A stretch of DNA of 64,000 nucleotides, taken from the NCBI RefSeq assembly GCF_000187895.1, contig NZ_DS990130.1, positions 310,001-374,000 of the forward strand, in the 5' to 3' direction. The position numbers and the translations under genes were made by a program. The stretch comes from Phocaeicola plebeius DSM 17135. GTDB lineage: Bacteria > Bacteroidota > Bacteroidia > Bacteroidales > Bacteroidaceae. The notes beneath the pieces were generated by a model. The model did no database searches. It worked only from the letters and a program-made list of their open reading frames with translations, and was not told where the DNA came from. The stretch's first letter is position 1, and the number at the start of each line of letters is the position of its first letter. Shown here in pieces: positions 51,049 to 60,074 of the stretch.

Positions 51049-52158
51049 ATGAAATACTATTTTTTAGGTAAACGTCCTATTTATTTAGTTATATTGAAAA
51101 TATGCAAATTATTTAGGCTACGTCCCATCACACAACTACTTTTATATCTAATCGAACATTTCTCAAATAAACAAATAGACTCACAAAAAGCACTTACAAT
51201 AATTTGTCCTGATCCAAAGAATAGCAGTTTATGTCATAATGAAATAAATCCAAAGTTTGATTTACAAATTATTGTTCCAGTCTATAACGTAGAACAATAC
51301 ATTCAGGAATGTATTGATTCTATACTTAATCAAACGACACATTATAGTTACATTGTCACAATAATTAATGATGGTAGTCCTGATAATTCACGTAATATTT
51401 TAAAGCAATATGAATCATTAGACAACGTGATTATAATTGATCAAGAAAATAGAGGGTTTTCTGGAGCCCGAAATAGAGCATTAGAAAATATTTATGGTAA
51501 ATATCTTATGTTTGTAGACAGTGATGACAAACTTGCTGACGGAGCAATTGAAGCATTACTCAATGCTGCAACTACCATGAATGCTGACATTGTTGAAGGA
51601 GGAGCAATTTATTTTAACAACCAAAAAATTATAAGAAGGGTATCTCATACTCCAGAAGAGCATCTCCAGTTATTAACAGGATTTCCTTGGGGTAAAGTTA
51701 TAAATTCAGAACTAATGAAGAAGGTACATTTCCCTGAAGATTATTGGTTTGAAGATACAATATTTTTCTTTCTCCTTTTTGATATGGCACAAAATATGGC
51801 ACAAATAAAAGATGTAGTCTATTACTATAGATATAATCAACAAGGAATTACTAGTAAAAGTAAAGGGCAATCAAAATCCTTAGATACATTTTATCTTACA
51901 GAACAATTGTTGAAAGACAGAAAAGCATTAGGCTTGCCTTTTTCACAGAATATGTACGAAAAATTTCTTTACCAATTGCGTACAAATTTTTATCGAACAA
52001 TTTTTTTAAAGAAAGTGCAACTTCCTATGTTTCTTGAATCTTGTCGGTTGAAAAATGAATATTTTAAAGGTCTCACCACTACAGATGAAGATATGAAATT
52101 GTTGGAAAAAGCACTTATTACAAAAAACTACGGGAAATATTTAGATGCAATGATTTAA
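51049..52158 (+). CDS. GT2 glycosyltransferase, first of two paralogues
   Basis: A 369-residue enzyme with low-GC codon use. An N-terminal extension of about 73 residues precedes the GT-A domain, which starts FDLQIIVPVYNVEQYIQECI and contains IINDGSPDNS, NRGFSGARNRALENI and the metal-binding VDSDD (about 155-159). GFPWGKVINSELMKKVHFPE and YWFEDT are C-terminal blocks of this GT2 group. It transfers one sugar of the capsule repeat unit on the cytoplasmic face. A similar protein with the same extension is encoded at 56517. Donor and linkage are unknown. It starts a closely spaced run of genes. Confidence 0.9.
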   Translation: MKYYFLGKRPIYLVILKICKLFRLRPITQLLLYLIEHFSNKQIDSQKALTIICPDPKNSSLCHNEINPKFDLQIIVPVYNVEQYIQECIDSILNQTTHYSYIVTIINDGSPDNSRNILKQYESLDNVIIIDQENRGFSGARNRALENIYGKYLMFVDSDDKLADGAIEALLNAATTMNADIVEGGAIYFNNQKIIRRVSHTPEEHLQLLTGFPWGKVINSELMKKVHFPEDYWFEDTIFFFLLFDMAQNMAQIKDVVYYYRYNQQGITSKSKGQSKSLDTFYLTEQLLKDRKALGLPFSQNMYEKFLYQLRTNFYRTIFLKKVQLPMFLESCRLKNEYFKGLTTTDEDMKLLEKALITKNYGKYLDAMI

Positions 52159-52160
52159 TT

Positions 52161-52961
52161 ATGATACCTAAAATAATACACTACTGCTGGTTTGGCGGAA
52201 AAGAAATGCCGGCACTATTGCAACTTTGCATTGCTTCCTGGAAGAAATACCTGCCAGACTACCAAATAAAACGCTGGGATGAAACCAACTTCGACTTTAA
52301 CATGGCTCCATTATGTAAAGAAGCATACGCTGCAAAGAAATGGGCTTTTGTGGCAGACTATTGTCGCATATATGCTTTATACACAGAAGGTGGTATTTAC
52401 ATGGATACAGACATTATGGTATTGAAAAGTTTTGATGAATTCTTGCAATATTCGTTTTGTTCAAGTCAGGAATACCAGCCATTGATGTTAGAGCCTGTGC
52501 GGAAACAATACATAGATGAAAACGGAAAGCGTATTGTGGATCAGCAATATGTACCAGGACTCGGTATACAAAGTGGAGTGATGATGGCTGAAAAAGGAAT
52601 TCCTTATTTAAAGGATTGCATGGACTTTTATAACCAACTGCATTTACCTGAAAATCTGATGGATATTGTGGTGGTCAAAATACTGGCCAAATTCATGGAG
52701 AAATATGGGTATCGGTACACAACAGAAAATCAATATTTTCCTATTTATAATATAAGAATCGCTCAACCCACCGTATTTTCCAATATGACAGCACTTAGCA
52801 ATGATTCATACGCATGGCATTTATACTACAAAAGCTGGGTGGGGCAAGCCTTTAGCCTTAAACAGATTTTGAGAAATAATTTTCCTAAGATTTATCTTAT
52901 ACTGCAACTGGTATCTCGCAAAAAGTTTGGCCTTATACACAAAATATTATTCTTAAAATGA
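52161..52961 (+). CDS. GT32-like glycosyltransferase (DXD sugar-binding)
   Basis: A 266-residue protein with the Gly_transf_sug pattern: MIPKIIHYCWFGGKEMP at the N-terminus, LYTEGGIYMDTDIMVLKSFD with the DxD donor/metal site (about residue 82), and WAFVADYCRIYALY just before it. Related enzymes (OCH1/capsular type) add hexoses such as galactose or mannose. It starts 2 bp after the preceding GT2 gene and overlaps the next by 4 bp, so it is an operon member. Substrate cannot be assigned. Confidence 0.9.
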   Translation: MIPKIIHYCWFGGKEMPALLQLCIASWKKYLPDYQIKRWDETNFDFNMAPLCKEAYAAKKWAFVADYCRIYALYTEGGIYMDTDIMVLKSFDEFLQYSFCSSQEYQPLMLEPVRKQYIDENGKRIVDQQYVPGLGIQSGVMMAEKGIPYLKDCMDFYNQLHLPENLMDIVVVKILAKFMEKYGYRYTTENQYFPIYNIRIAQPTVFSNMTALSNDSYAWHLYYKSWVGQAFSLKQILRNNFPKIYLILQLVSRKKFGLIHKILFLK

Positions 52962-54175
52962 ATGTTGCATTCTATACTCAGCAAACAATAACGCCTTATA
53001 CAGGCGGAATAGGAAGAGTTACCTCTATCTTGACCAATTTATTCCGTCATGAATTTGGATGGAAGGTTTATTCTATCTATGCAGAGTCTGTTCCCGATTC
53101 ATTTGATAAAACTCCGGTAGATGGTTTTATACAGAGAAGATTACATGACCGCTGGAATCTGAGAAAGGGAATAAGAGACAATACGCAGGAAGTGGCTTTA
53201 TTCTTAAAACAAAACCAGATAGATATAGTCGTTATCCAGACTTCAATGGATGTAGCTAAACGACTAAGGCTTGCAACAAACAAAATAGGATATAACGTAA
53301 AAATTATTACTTGCCTTCATTTTGCTCCAGGAAAAGACATCTTTTTAACTGAATTAAAGGATATAAAAAGATGCCAGGGCTTTACAAAGAAGTCTTTAAA
53401 AATATTTCTCAAAGCTATTCTTTCTCCTGTTTATAATCCGCAGATTATTCGCCTGACTAAATACTGTTACCGTAATGCTTATACTTATTCAGATAGGGTT
53501 TGTCTCTTGTCTGAAACTTATAAAAATGCTTTCTGTCAGTTTGCTGGTATCAGCAACAAGGACAATAAACTCATTGCAATTCCTAATCCCTTGTCGTTCA
53601 GTACAGACTTTTCCAAGAAAGAGTTGGAACGAAAACGACATATAGCTTTGGTAGTGGGAAGACTTTCTGAATATGAAAAAAGAATATCTACCATTCTTTC
53701 TATTTGGGGGAGATTTGAAAAGGAATATCCCCAATCGGACTGGATACTGAAAATTGTAGGAGACGGCATTTCACTTCATGATTATAAAAAGCAAGCAGAA
53801 AATCTTCATTTAAAGAAATGCAGTTTTGAAGGATTGCAGAATCCAATCTCTTATTACAAAGAAAGTGCACTTTTTTTAATGACTAGTGCTACAGAAGGAT
53901 TTCCCATGACACTGGTTGAGGCACAACAAAACGGGTGCGTACCTATTGTTATGAATTCATTTTTATCTGTCACGGATATTATAACTTCTCAGCGAAATGG
54001 CATAATAGTGAATTATGGTGACAATGAGAAATTTTTTACATCTATGCTTGAATTAATGAATAATCCGACTTCCCTTCATATGCTGGCAGAAAACGCTCTG
54101 GATGACTGTCAAAAATATTCACAAGAAAATATTGGAAGATATTGGAATAAACTTTTTAACGAATTGGAATCATGA
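52958..54175 (+). CDS. GT4 glycosyltransferase
   Basis: A 405-residue GT-B enzyme. The N-terminal acceptor loop is TGGIGRVTSILTNLF; the C-terminal donor domain has IALVVGRLSEYEKR, KIVGDGISLHDYKKQAENLH, CSFEGLQNPISYYKESALFL and the nucleotide-ribose motif ATEGFPMTLVEAQQNG. It likely adds one repeat-unit sugar using a nucleotide sugar with retention of configuration. It overlaps both neighbours by 4 bp (ATGA), suggesting strict cotranslation. Confidence 0.9.
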   Translation: MNVAFYTQQTITPYTGGIGRVTSILTNLFRHEFGWKVYSIYAESVPDSFDKTPVDGFIQRRLHDRWNLRKGIRDNTQEVALFLKQNQIDIVVIQTSMDVAKRLRLATNKIGYNVKIITCLHFAPGKDIFLTELKDIKRCQGFTKKSLKIFLKAILSPVYNPQIIRLTKYCYRNAYTYSDRVCLLSETYKNAFCQFAGISNKDNKLIAIPNPLSFSTDFSKKELERKRHIALVVGRLSEYEKRISTILSIWGRFEKEYPQSDWILKIVGDGISLHDYKKQAENLHLKKCSFEGLQNPISYYKESALFLMTSATEGFPMTLVEAQQNGCVPIVMNSFLSVTDIITSQRNGIIVNYGDNEKFFTSMLELMNNPTSLHMLAENALDDCQKYSQENIGRYWNKLFNELES

Positions 54176-55332
54176 AAAAAATAGCATTAGTTACCTGCTA
54201 CTTCCAGCATAACTACGGCAGCCAGTTGCAGGCTCTGGCCACACAAATGATATTCGACAAGCTGGGACTGAAAAATGAAACCATCTGCATAGACGGCTTG
54301 AAAGCTGAAATCAATAAAGCGAAATATCGGTATTTTTTAAGCAAGATTTTTGACATCAATACAATACGCGACAAGATGGCTACCGTGCGGAAGCAGATTG
54401 CCAAAAGAACCAATCCGGAATATGCCCGTAACCTGGCTGCACGCGACCGCATCTTCTCTCATTTTGCCGAAACCCAATTTGAGTTGTCGGGCGTATATAC
54501 TTCGAAGGCAGAACTAGGTAGGAATGCTCATTCTTACGGAGCGTTTGTGGTGGGGAGTGACCAACTCTGGTTACCTTCCAATATTTCTGCTGATTATTAT
54601 ACGCTGAATTTCGTGCCTGAGGACGTAAAGAAGATAGCCTATGCCACCAGTTTTGGGGTGAGCCAGCTGCCGCATAAGCAGGCTGAAATGGCCAAACTTT
54701 TCCTGAACAGACTGGATGCCATTTTTGTAAGGGAAACCAGCGGACAAAAACTGATTAAGCAACTGACCGGGAAAGAGGTTCCTCTGGTGTGTGATCCTAC
54801 CTTGCTATTCACGGCAGAGGAGTGGAATCAGCAGGCACCAGCCAAGCGGAGAATCAAGGAAGAATATATTCTCTGCTATTTTTTAGGGAATAATCCCATA
54901 CAGCGCGACTTTGCGCAACGGCTGGCAAAAGAGTTAAAATGTAAAATTGTGCAGCTGCCACACTTGGATGAATATATCAAAGGAGATGAAGGGTTTGCAG
55001 ATTATCCATTGTATGATGTATCTCCTTTGGACTTTATCGCCCTGATACGTGATGCACGGTTTGTATTAACCGACTCGTTTCATTGTACGGTATTCTCTAC
55101 GTTGTTTGAAAAACCGTTCTTCTCATTCAGAAGATATAACAATGACAGCCAGGTTTCTACCAATTCACGCATCTATTCGCTTTTAGATACATTTGGTATT
55201 CCCCAACGACTGCTTAGCGGGAAGGAAGAAATAAGTTCTTGCCTGCAAATGGAAATTGATTTTGAGAAAGTGCACAAGAACATTGATTCGTTAAGACAAA
55301 AATCTACAAAGATGTTACTTGAAGCTTTGTAA
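54172..55332 (+). CDS. Polysaccharide pyruvyl transferase family protein
   Basis: A 386-residue protein of the PS_pyruv_trans family. Marks are VTCYFQHNYGSQLQALATQM at the start, AFVVGSDQLWLPS, IAYATSFGVSQLP, and FVLTDSFHCTVFSTLFEKPF near the C-terminus. The family places a pyruvate ketal from phosphoenolpyruvate on a sugar of a surface polysaccharide, adding negative charge. This predicts an acidic capsule. It overlaps the GT4 gene by 4 bp. Some members may have other transferase roles, so the reaction is inferred. Confidence 0.9.
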   Translation: MKKIALVTCYFQHNYGSQLQALATQMIFDKLGLKNETICIDGLKAEINKAKYRYFLSKIFDINTIRDKMATVRKQIAKRTNPEYARNLAARDRIFSHFAETQFELSGVYTSKAELGRNAHSYGAFVVGSDQLWLPSNISADYYTLNFVPEDVKKIAYATSFGVSQLPHKQAEMAKLFLNRLDAIFVRETSGQKLIKQLTGKEVPLVCDPTLLFTAEEWNQQAPAKRRIKEEYILCYFLGNNPIQRDFAQRLAKELKCKIVQLPHLDEYIKGDEGFADYPLYDVSPLDFIALIRDARFVLTDSFHCTVFSTLFEKPFFSFRRYNNDSQVSTNSRIYSLLDTFGIPQRLLSGKEEISSCLQMEIDFEKVHKNIDSLRQKSTKMLLEAL

Positions 55333-55364
55333 AAGTCGTTATATGCCTTTATGAATTTATTCGT

Positions 55365-56489
55365 ATGAATATTTCCACTACCGAACAGAATATAAGAAAT
55401 TATTATACTTGGATTATACCTTTGATTGTTGTAGCCAAGATAGTGAGATGGACTGTCATGCGCCGTCAGTTAGTGAATATGAGTATAGGATGGGGATATG
55501 TTCCTAAAATCCAATCGGTTCCTTTTCAGGGATTCCAGGCTGCTGATTTTTGGGGGGCAAGTAATAGTGCCACTAATGTGGGAGATAATACTATCTCGTA
55601 TTTTCAGCTATTTGATTTGGGATTTACATCCTATCAATCATGGGAAGTTTTCCTTACTATTTTATATAACATTCTGATATTCTTTTGTGTAAAAAGTTTT
55701 TATGAACGAAATCCGTTTGCCGGATGGAAAGAAAATTTCTTTATTTATTTGAATGTGGCTATATTGAATATCTTTTGCTTGAATTTAGCCAAAGAACCTT
55801 ATCAAATGGTGTTTTTCTTTCTGATGGCATTAGCTATTGCTTTGCCTAAAACCTACCAGGCTAAAAGTATAGCTCTTATTATCGCTTTGATACTGACCAT
55901 TCTTTATTCACGCAAATATTTTGGTTTGGTATTGATGTATTTCCTGCTATTAAACTATATGGTAGGGAAATTGTTCGGTGAAAAGCAAGGTACAAATGTG
56001 GAAACATCAACTAACAAGAAGAAGTTATACGGCAAATTGTTTCTGTTAGTTGTATTATTTGGCGTGTTGCATTATTTCTTTATGTCTTATCTGATGACAA
56101 ACAATGCGGATACATACGACGAGATGGTGGCGGCTAATAGTAGAGACAAAACTCCGGCAGCTTCAGAAATTACACCTTTATTCCCCAATAGTAATCCGGC
56201 CTTGCTTGCGGTAGATTATTTTATTAAGATTCTACGTCTGATGATACCTATTGAACTGCTGATAAAGCTGAAGGTTACTTATTTGTTTCTGTTGGTTTAT
56301 CAGTGGCTGTTACTTACTTTTCTTGTAAGAACTTTTATGAATCGGGACAAAACGTTGAATCCTACCCGCACAATAGCTATGTATTTATACATTGCTTTCT
56401 TGCTATGTTCTGCTGCCTTTGAGCCGGACTTTGGAAGCTGGGTACGGCATCAGGGAGTGGCCTTTCCGGTAATCCTGTTACTCATTTGA
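55365..56489 (+). CDS. Putative capsule polymerase (EpsG/Wzy-like membrane protein)
   Basis: A 374-residue polytopic protein with about eight to nine hydrophobic segments and a C-terminal SWVRHQGVAFPVILLLI block that resembles the end of EpsG/Wzy proteins of Bacteroidales. A long extramembrane loop (about 45-85, VPKIQSVPFQGFQAADFWGA) lies near the start. As the only other multi-span protein in the sugar-gene run besides the flippase, it is the best candidate for repeat-unit polymerase. Wzy proteins have poor sequence conservation, so this rests mainly on topology and context. Confidence 0.65.
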   Translation: MNISTTEQNIRNYYTWIIPLIVVAKIVRWTVMRRQLVNMSIGWGYVPKIQSVPFQGFQAADFWGASNSATNVGDNTISYFQLFDLGFTSYQSWEVFLTILYNILIFFCVKSFYERNPFAGWKENFFIYLNVAILNIFCLNLAKEPYQMVFFFLMALAIALPKTYQAKSIALIIALILTILYSRKYFGLVLMYFLLLNYMVGKLFGEKQGTNVETSTNKKKLYGKLFLLVVLFGVLHYFFMSYLMTNNADTYDEMVAANSRDKTPAASEITPLFPNSNPALLAVDYFIKILRLMIPIELLIKLKVTYLFLLVYQWLLLTFLVRTFMNRDKTLNPTRTIAMYLYIAFLLCSAAFEPDFGSWVRHQGVAFPVILLLI

Positions 56490-56516
56490 TTACAATAAAA
56501 ATATAGTAAATATTTT

Positions 56517-57623
56517 ATGAATCATCTGCTTTATCTTTTTTTGAAAAAGACGAAACTTAACAAAGGGCTGTATCGTTTATGCAAGGCTAAGTCACGCGAA
56601 CAAATTCCTATTGGCTTTAAAGAAGTGGAAAAGGCACAAATCTTACTGAACACACTACATGCGGATCCTCACCATTCCTGTATCTGTCAAAACCTGGTAG
56701 CCGCAACTCCGCAATATGACCTGCAAATTATAGTGCCAGCTTATAATGTGGAAAAGTACATCAAGGAGTGTCTGGATTCAGTACTTTCGCAAGACACGTC
56801 ATTCAGCTACATAGTGAAAGTTATCAACGATGGTTCTACTGACGGTACTCCCAAGATATTGGGATTTTATCAGAAAAATAATCGTATTGAAATCATCCAT
56901 CAGAAAAATAAAGGTTTATCCGGGGCAAGAAACACAGGTTTGCAAGAAATAAATGCCCGCTATCTTATGTTTCTGGATTCGGATGACAGACTGGCTCCCG
57001 GTGCTATAGAAGCATTGATGACAATGGCGCAGGAAACCGATGCGGACATTGTGGAAGGAGCTTCCTTGAAGTTCTGTGGTGCTGTTGTGACTAAAAGGTA
57101 CACTCATTCAGATGAGAAACGAGCTTCAGCAAACAATTTATATGGTTTTGCATGGGGTAAAGTTTATAAAGCAGATTTATTTGCTCATATCCAGTTTCCG
57201 GAAGGATATTGGTTTGAGGATACATTATGTGCTCTTATTCTGCATCCGTTGGCTAAGAAAATCAGTACCACGAGTCATTGCGTGTATTGCTACCGGACTA
57301 ACTTTAAGGGGATTAGCCGTACTTTCAGAGGAAAACCGAAATGCCTGGATTCGTATTATATCTGTGAACAATTATTGGCAGACAGAGCTAAATTAGGTTT
57401 GCCTATGGATGAAAAATTTCTTCATGGGATTGTACGTCAGTTCCGGCTTAATTCCAACCGGATATCTTCATTAAAACGTGAAGATGTTGACAAAGCCGTA
57501 TTTATTCAGCAAAGTGCCTTAATCCGGCAATACTTTCCTGGTATCACAGTGCAGGATGAATTTATTCAATCTTTCATTGAGGGAAATTTTTCATTATATC
57601 AACTTCAGGCAACTTTGTTATAA
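56517..57623 (+). CDS. GT2 glycosyltransferase, second of two paralogues
   Basis: A 368-residue paralogue of the protein at 51049, with an N-terminal extension of about 72 residues (ending LHADPHHSCICQNLVAATPQ). The GT-A core is YDLQIIVPAYNVEKYIKECL, VINDGSTDGTPK, NKGLSGARNTGLQEI and LDSDD; the C-terminal GFAWGKVYKADLFAHIQFPE and YWFEDTL also align. Its codon use is less AT-rich than the paralogue, so the two copies probably did not arise by a very recent duplication. It adds one sugar of the repeat unit. Confidence 0.9.
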   Translation: MNHLLYLFLKKTKLNKGLYRLCKAKSREQIPIGFKEVEKAQILLNTLHADPHHSCICQNLVAATPQYDLQIIVPAYNVEKYIKECLDSVLSQDTSFSYIVKVINDGSTDGTPKILGFYQKNNRIEIIHQKNKGLSGARNTGLQEINARYLMFLDSDDRLAPGAIEALMTMAQETDADIVEGASLKFCGAVVTKRYTHSDEKRASANNLYGFAWGKVYKADLFAHIQFPEGYWFEDTLCALILHPLAKKISTTSHCVYCYRTNFKGISRTFRGKPKCLDSYYICEQLLADRAKLGLPMDEKFLHGIVRQFRLNSNRISSLKREDVDKAVFIQQSALIRQYFPGITVQDEFIQSFIEGNFSLYQLQATLL

Positions 57624-57760
57624 AATATTCTCTTTGAGTTTTTTTAAGTATTTCTATAAGAGCCTTTTTATCTATATGCTATGGGTGCACATTAGTCCTT
57701 CAAAAGAATTATTGGACAAAATTGCTATTTCTAGGTAAAAACGACTAACAGAATATCTTT

Positions 57761-58894
57761 ATGCACAAACCATTAAGAGTTTTATTCTTCATTGACCGGC
57801 TTCGCCTGGGAGGTATACAGGCACTGGCCAAGGACATTCTGGCACACAATGACCGAAACAGAATGGTCATTGATATGCTGAATCTGGACGACGGGATAGA
57901 GTATCCGCTGAAAAAGGAACTCACGGATATGGGAATCACCGTATATCAATTAAAGAATATCTGGCTGAGGACACCGCTGGACTTTTTCAGCTATTGGAAG
58001 GCGGTGGACGAATTCTTTAAAAATCATCATGACTACGATGTGGTGCACGTGCACTCCGGGTCAAAGAACTATTACATATTGAAAGCTGCTAAAAAATGGG
58101 GGATACCCGTAAGAGTGGCACACTCGCACAACACAGGATTTCAGTCGAAAAACCCGGTGTCAATCTTATTGGGGAACTTCCTGAAAACCCCGATGAAAAA
58201 AAATGCGACTCATCTGGTGGGATGCTCAAAGCTGGCTTGTGAATGGCTTTTTGGTAAAGGATGTGTGGAAAAAGGGAAAGCACGTGTGATATTGAATGCC
58301 ATTGACTGCAAGCAGTTCATTTACGATGAAACCGTACGAAAGGAGGTAAGAAAGGAACTTGGCCTGGAAGACAATTTCGTGATAGGTCACGTGGGACGAT
58401 TTGAGAACCAGAAGAACCACAGCTTTCTGCTGGACATCTTTGTGGAGGTGGTGAAAATGAAGCCTGAAGCACGACTGGTGCTGGTGGGGATAGGAAGCCT
58501 GATGGAGGCGATGAAAGCTAAAGTGAAGGCTTTGGGACTGACTGAAAAGGTGATTTTTCTGGGATTCCGGAGCGATAGGGAAAGAATCATGCAGGGCATG
58601 GACTCTTTTGTGTTTCCTTCGCTTTATGAGGGACTGAGCGTGGTGCTCATCGAGGCGCAGGCCAGCGGAATGCCTGTTTTTGTATCAGACAGCACAACTA
58701 CTGAAGTAAGCTATTCTCCTTATATCAAGTTTTTATCGTTAAAACAGAATGCTCAAGAGTGGGCTAAAGAAGTCGTGAAAAGAGGTGCCGTAGAAAGAAT
58801 GGACATGAGCCTGGAAATCAGAAATTCAGGTTTTGAAATAAACGGCATGATCGATAGCTTATATCAGCTTTATACAGAATCGCAAAACAACTAA
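57761..58894 (+). CDS. GT4 glycosyltransferase (CapH-like)
   Basis: A 377-residue GT-B enzyme. FIDRLRLGGIQALAKDILAH forms the N-terminal glycine loop; VVHVHSGSKNYYILKAAKKW and HSHNTGFQSKN follow; the donor domain has NFVIGHVGRFENQKNHSFLL, LVLVGIGSLMEAMKAKVKAL and FVFPSLYEGLSVVLIEAQAS with the ExxxxxxxE-type motif. The 137-bp gap before it is AT-rich and contains a short in-frame hydrophobic stretch that I cannot support as a gene. Sugar unknown. Confidence 0.9.
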   Translation: MHKPLRVLFFIDRLRLGGIQALAKDILAHNDRNRMVIDMLNLDDGIEYPLKKELTDMGITVYQLKNIWLRTPLDFFSYWKAVDEFFKNHHDYDVVHVHSGSKNYYILKAAKKWGIPVRVAHSHNTGFQSKNPVSILLGNFLKTPMKKNATHLVGCSKLACEWLFGKGCVEKGKARVILNAIDCKQFIYDETVRKEVRKELGLEDNFVIGHVGRFENQKNHSFLLDIFVEVVKMKPEARLVLVGIGSLMEAMKAKVKALGLTEKVIFLGFRSDRERIMQGMDSFVFPSLYEGLSVVLIEAQASGMPVFVSDSTTTEVSYSPYIKFLSLKQNAQEWAKEVVKRGAVERMDMSLEIRNSGFEINGMIDSLYQLYTESQNN

Positions 58895-58915
58895 CTAATT
58901 ATAATCCCTGTTTTT

Positions 58916-60031
58916 ATGAAAATAATGTATATCGGCCAAATGATTGGTGGATTGGATATTTATGTCCGTAATTCAATATCGAATTGTAAAGATAACTCCA
59001 TTGATTTTGTGATAGTTTGCGGTAAAAAGGATGAACATCCGCCGGTGATAAGAAACGGAAAGGTGGTACGGGAACGCAAAGTCGCATTGTATCGTAACTT
59101 AAACCCTATACATGATTTTATCGGATTTATTCAGGTGCTGCAATGTATCTTGACTGAAAAGCCGGATATTATTCACTGCCATAGTGCCAAAGGGGGCATT
59201 TTTGGCAGACTGGCCGGCTGGATGACTGGGGTGAAGACATTTTATACTGCGCATGCATTCAGTTTCTTGTGTACTCCATCGCGCCTCAAAAGAAATGTAT
59301 ACTTGATGATTGAGAGGTTTACTAAAATGAATACTTATCTGCTGGCTTGTTCTGAAAGTGAAAAGGAAATGGGGGTGAAAGACGTGAAGTACCGTCAGGA
59401 TCATGCGCTTGTATGGCATAACTCTGTTCCGGATGCAAATGTGCTTGCACAGCCTGCTGAAGAAAAAAATGCAGCGGAAACACCTTATATCTGCTACGTA
59501 GGGCGTCCGTGTTATCAAAAGAATCCTCTTTTTCTGGCTGAAGTGATGAAACAGGTAAAAGAACTGGGTTGTCCGCTGAAACTGAAGCTTCTCGGGGTGG
59601 GATATTATTCTTCTGAACTTACCCAGCTGCAAGAAAAGATTAAGGAAGAAAATTTGAAGGATACAATTCTGCTCAAGCCATGGATTTCGCATGAAGAATG
59701 CCTGAATATAATGAGGGGCTCTATGTTTTATATTACTACCTCCAGATATGAAGGGCTTCCTCTTAGTGTGATTGAAGCCATGAGCTTAGGTAAGCCTATC
59801 ATTGCAAGTGATAAGGTGGGGAATAAAGATTGTGTATGTGATAATATAAATGGCTATCTGCTGCCATTGGATACGAAACTTTTTGCTGAAAAAATAGTGT
59901 CGTTATGGAAAAATGAAAACAAGCGAAAAGAATTTGGTTCTGAATCCAGAAGGATTTTTCTGGCCGATTTCTGTATTGACTCTCAGATTGACAAGCTGTT
60001 TAGTATTTACAGAAACGTGGCTTTGTCATAA
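58916..60031 (+). CDS. GT4 glycosyltransferase
   Basis: A 371-residue GT-B enzyme starting MKIMYIGQMIGGLDIYVRNS. IIHCHSAKGGIFGRLAGWMT and VKTFYTAHAFSFL belong to the acceptor domain, and ICYVGRPCYQKNPLFLAEVM and TSRYEGLPLSVIEAMSLGKP to the donor domain. This layout is common in WcaL/EpsD-type enzymes next to the initiating phosphoglycosyltransferase, so it may add the second sugar to the lipid carrier; that is inference from order. It lies 21 bp after the previous GT4 gene. Confidence 0.9.
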   Translation: MKIMYIGQMIGGLDIYVRNSISNCKDNSIDFVIVCGKKDEHPPVIRNGKVVRERKVALYRNLNPIHDFIGFIQVLQCILTEKPDIIHCHSAKGGIFGRLAGWMTGVKTFYTAHAFSFLCTPSRLKRNVYLMIERFTKMNTYLLACSESEKEMGVKDVKYRQDHALVWHNSVPDANVLAQPAEEKNAAETPYICYVGRPCYQKNPLFLAEVMKQVKELGCPLKLKLLGVGYYSSELTQLQEKIKEENLKDTILLKPWISHEECLNIMRGSMFYITTSRYEGLPLSVIEAMSLGKPIIASDKVGNKDCVCDNINGYLLPLDTKLFAEKIVSLWKNENKRKEFGSESRRIFLADFCIDSQIDKLFSIYRNVALS

Positions 60032-60074
60032 AACGCTATTGAATATTACGTAGGCCTTTTTCTATTACATAAAT

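Noticed and set aside
57624..57760. Short hydrophobic frame ending near 57738 before the GT4 gene
   Set aside because: The frame begins within the previous gene, has no start with a ribosome site in the gap, and matches no family I know. A remnant is possible but not shown.
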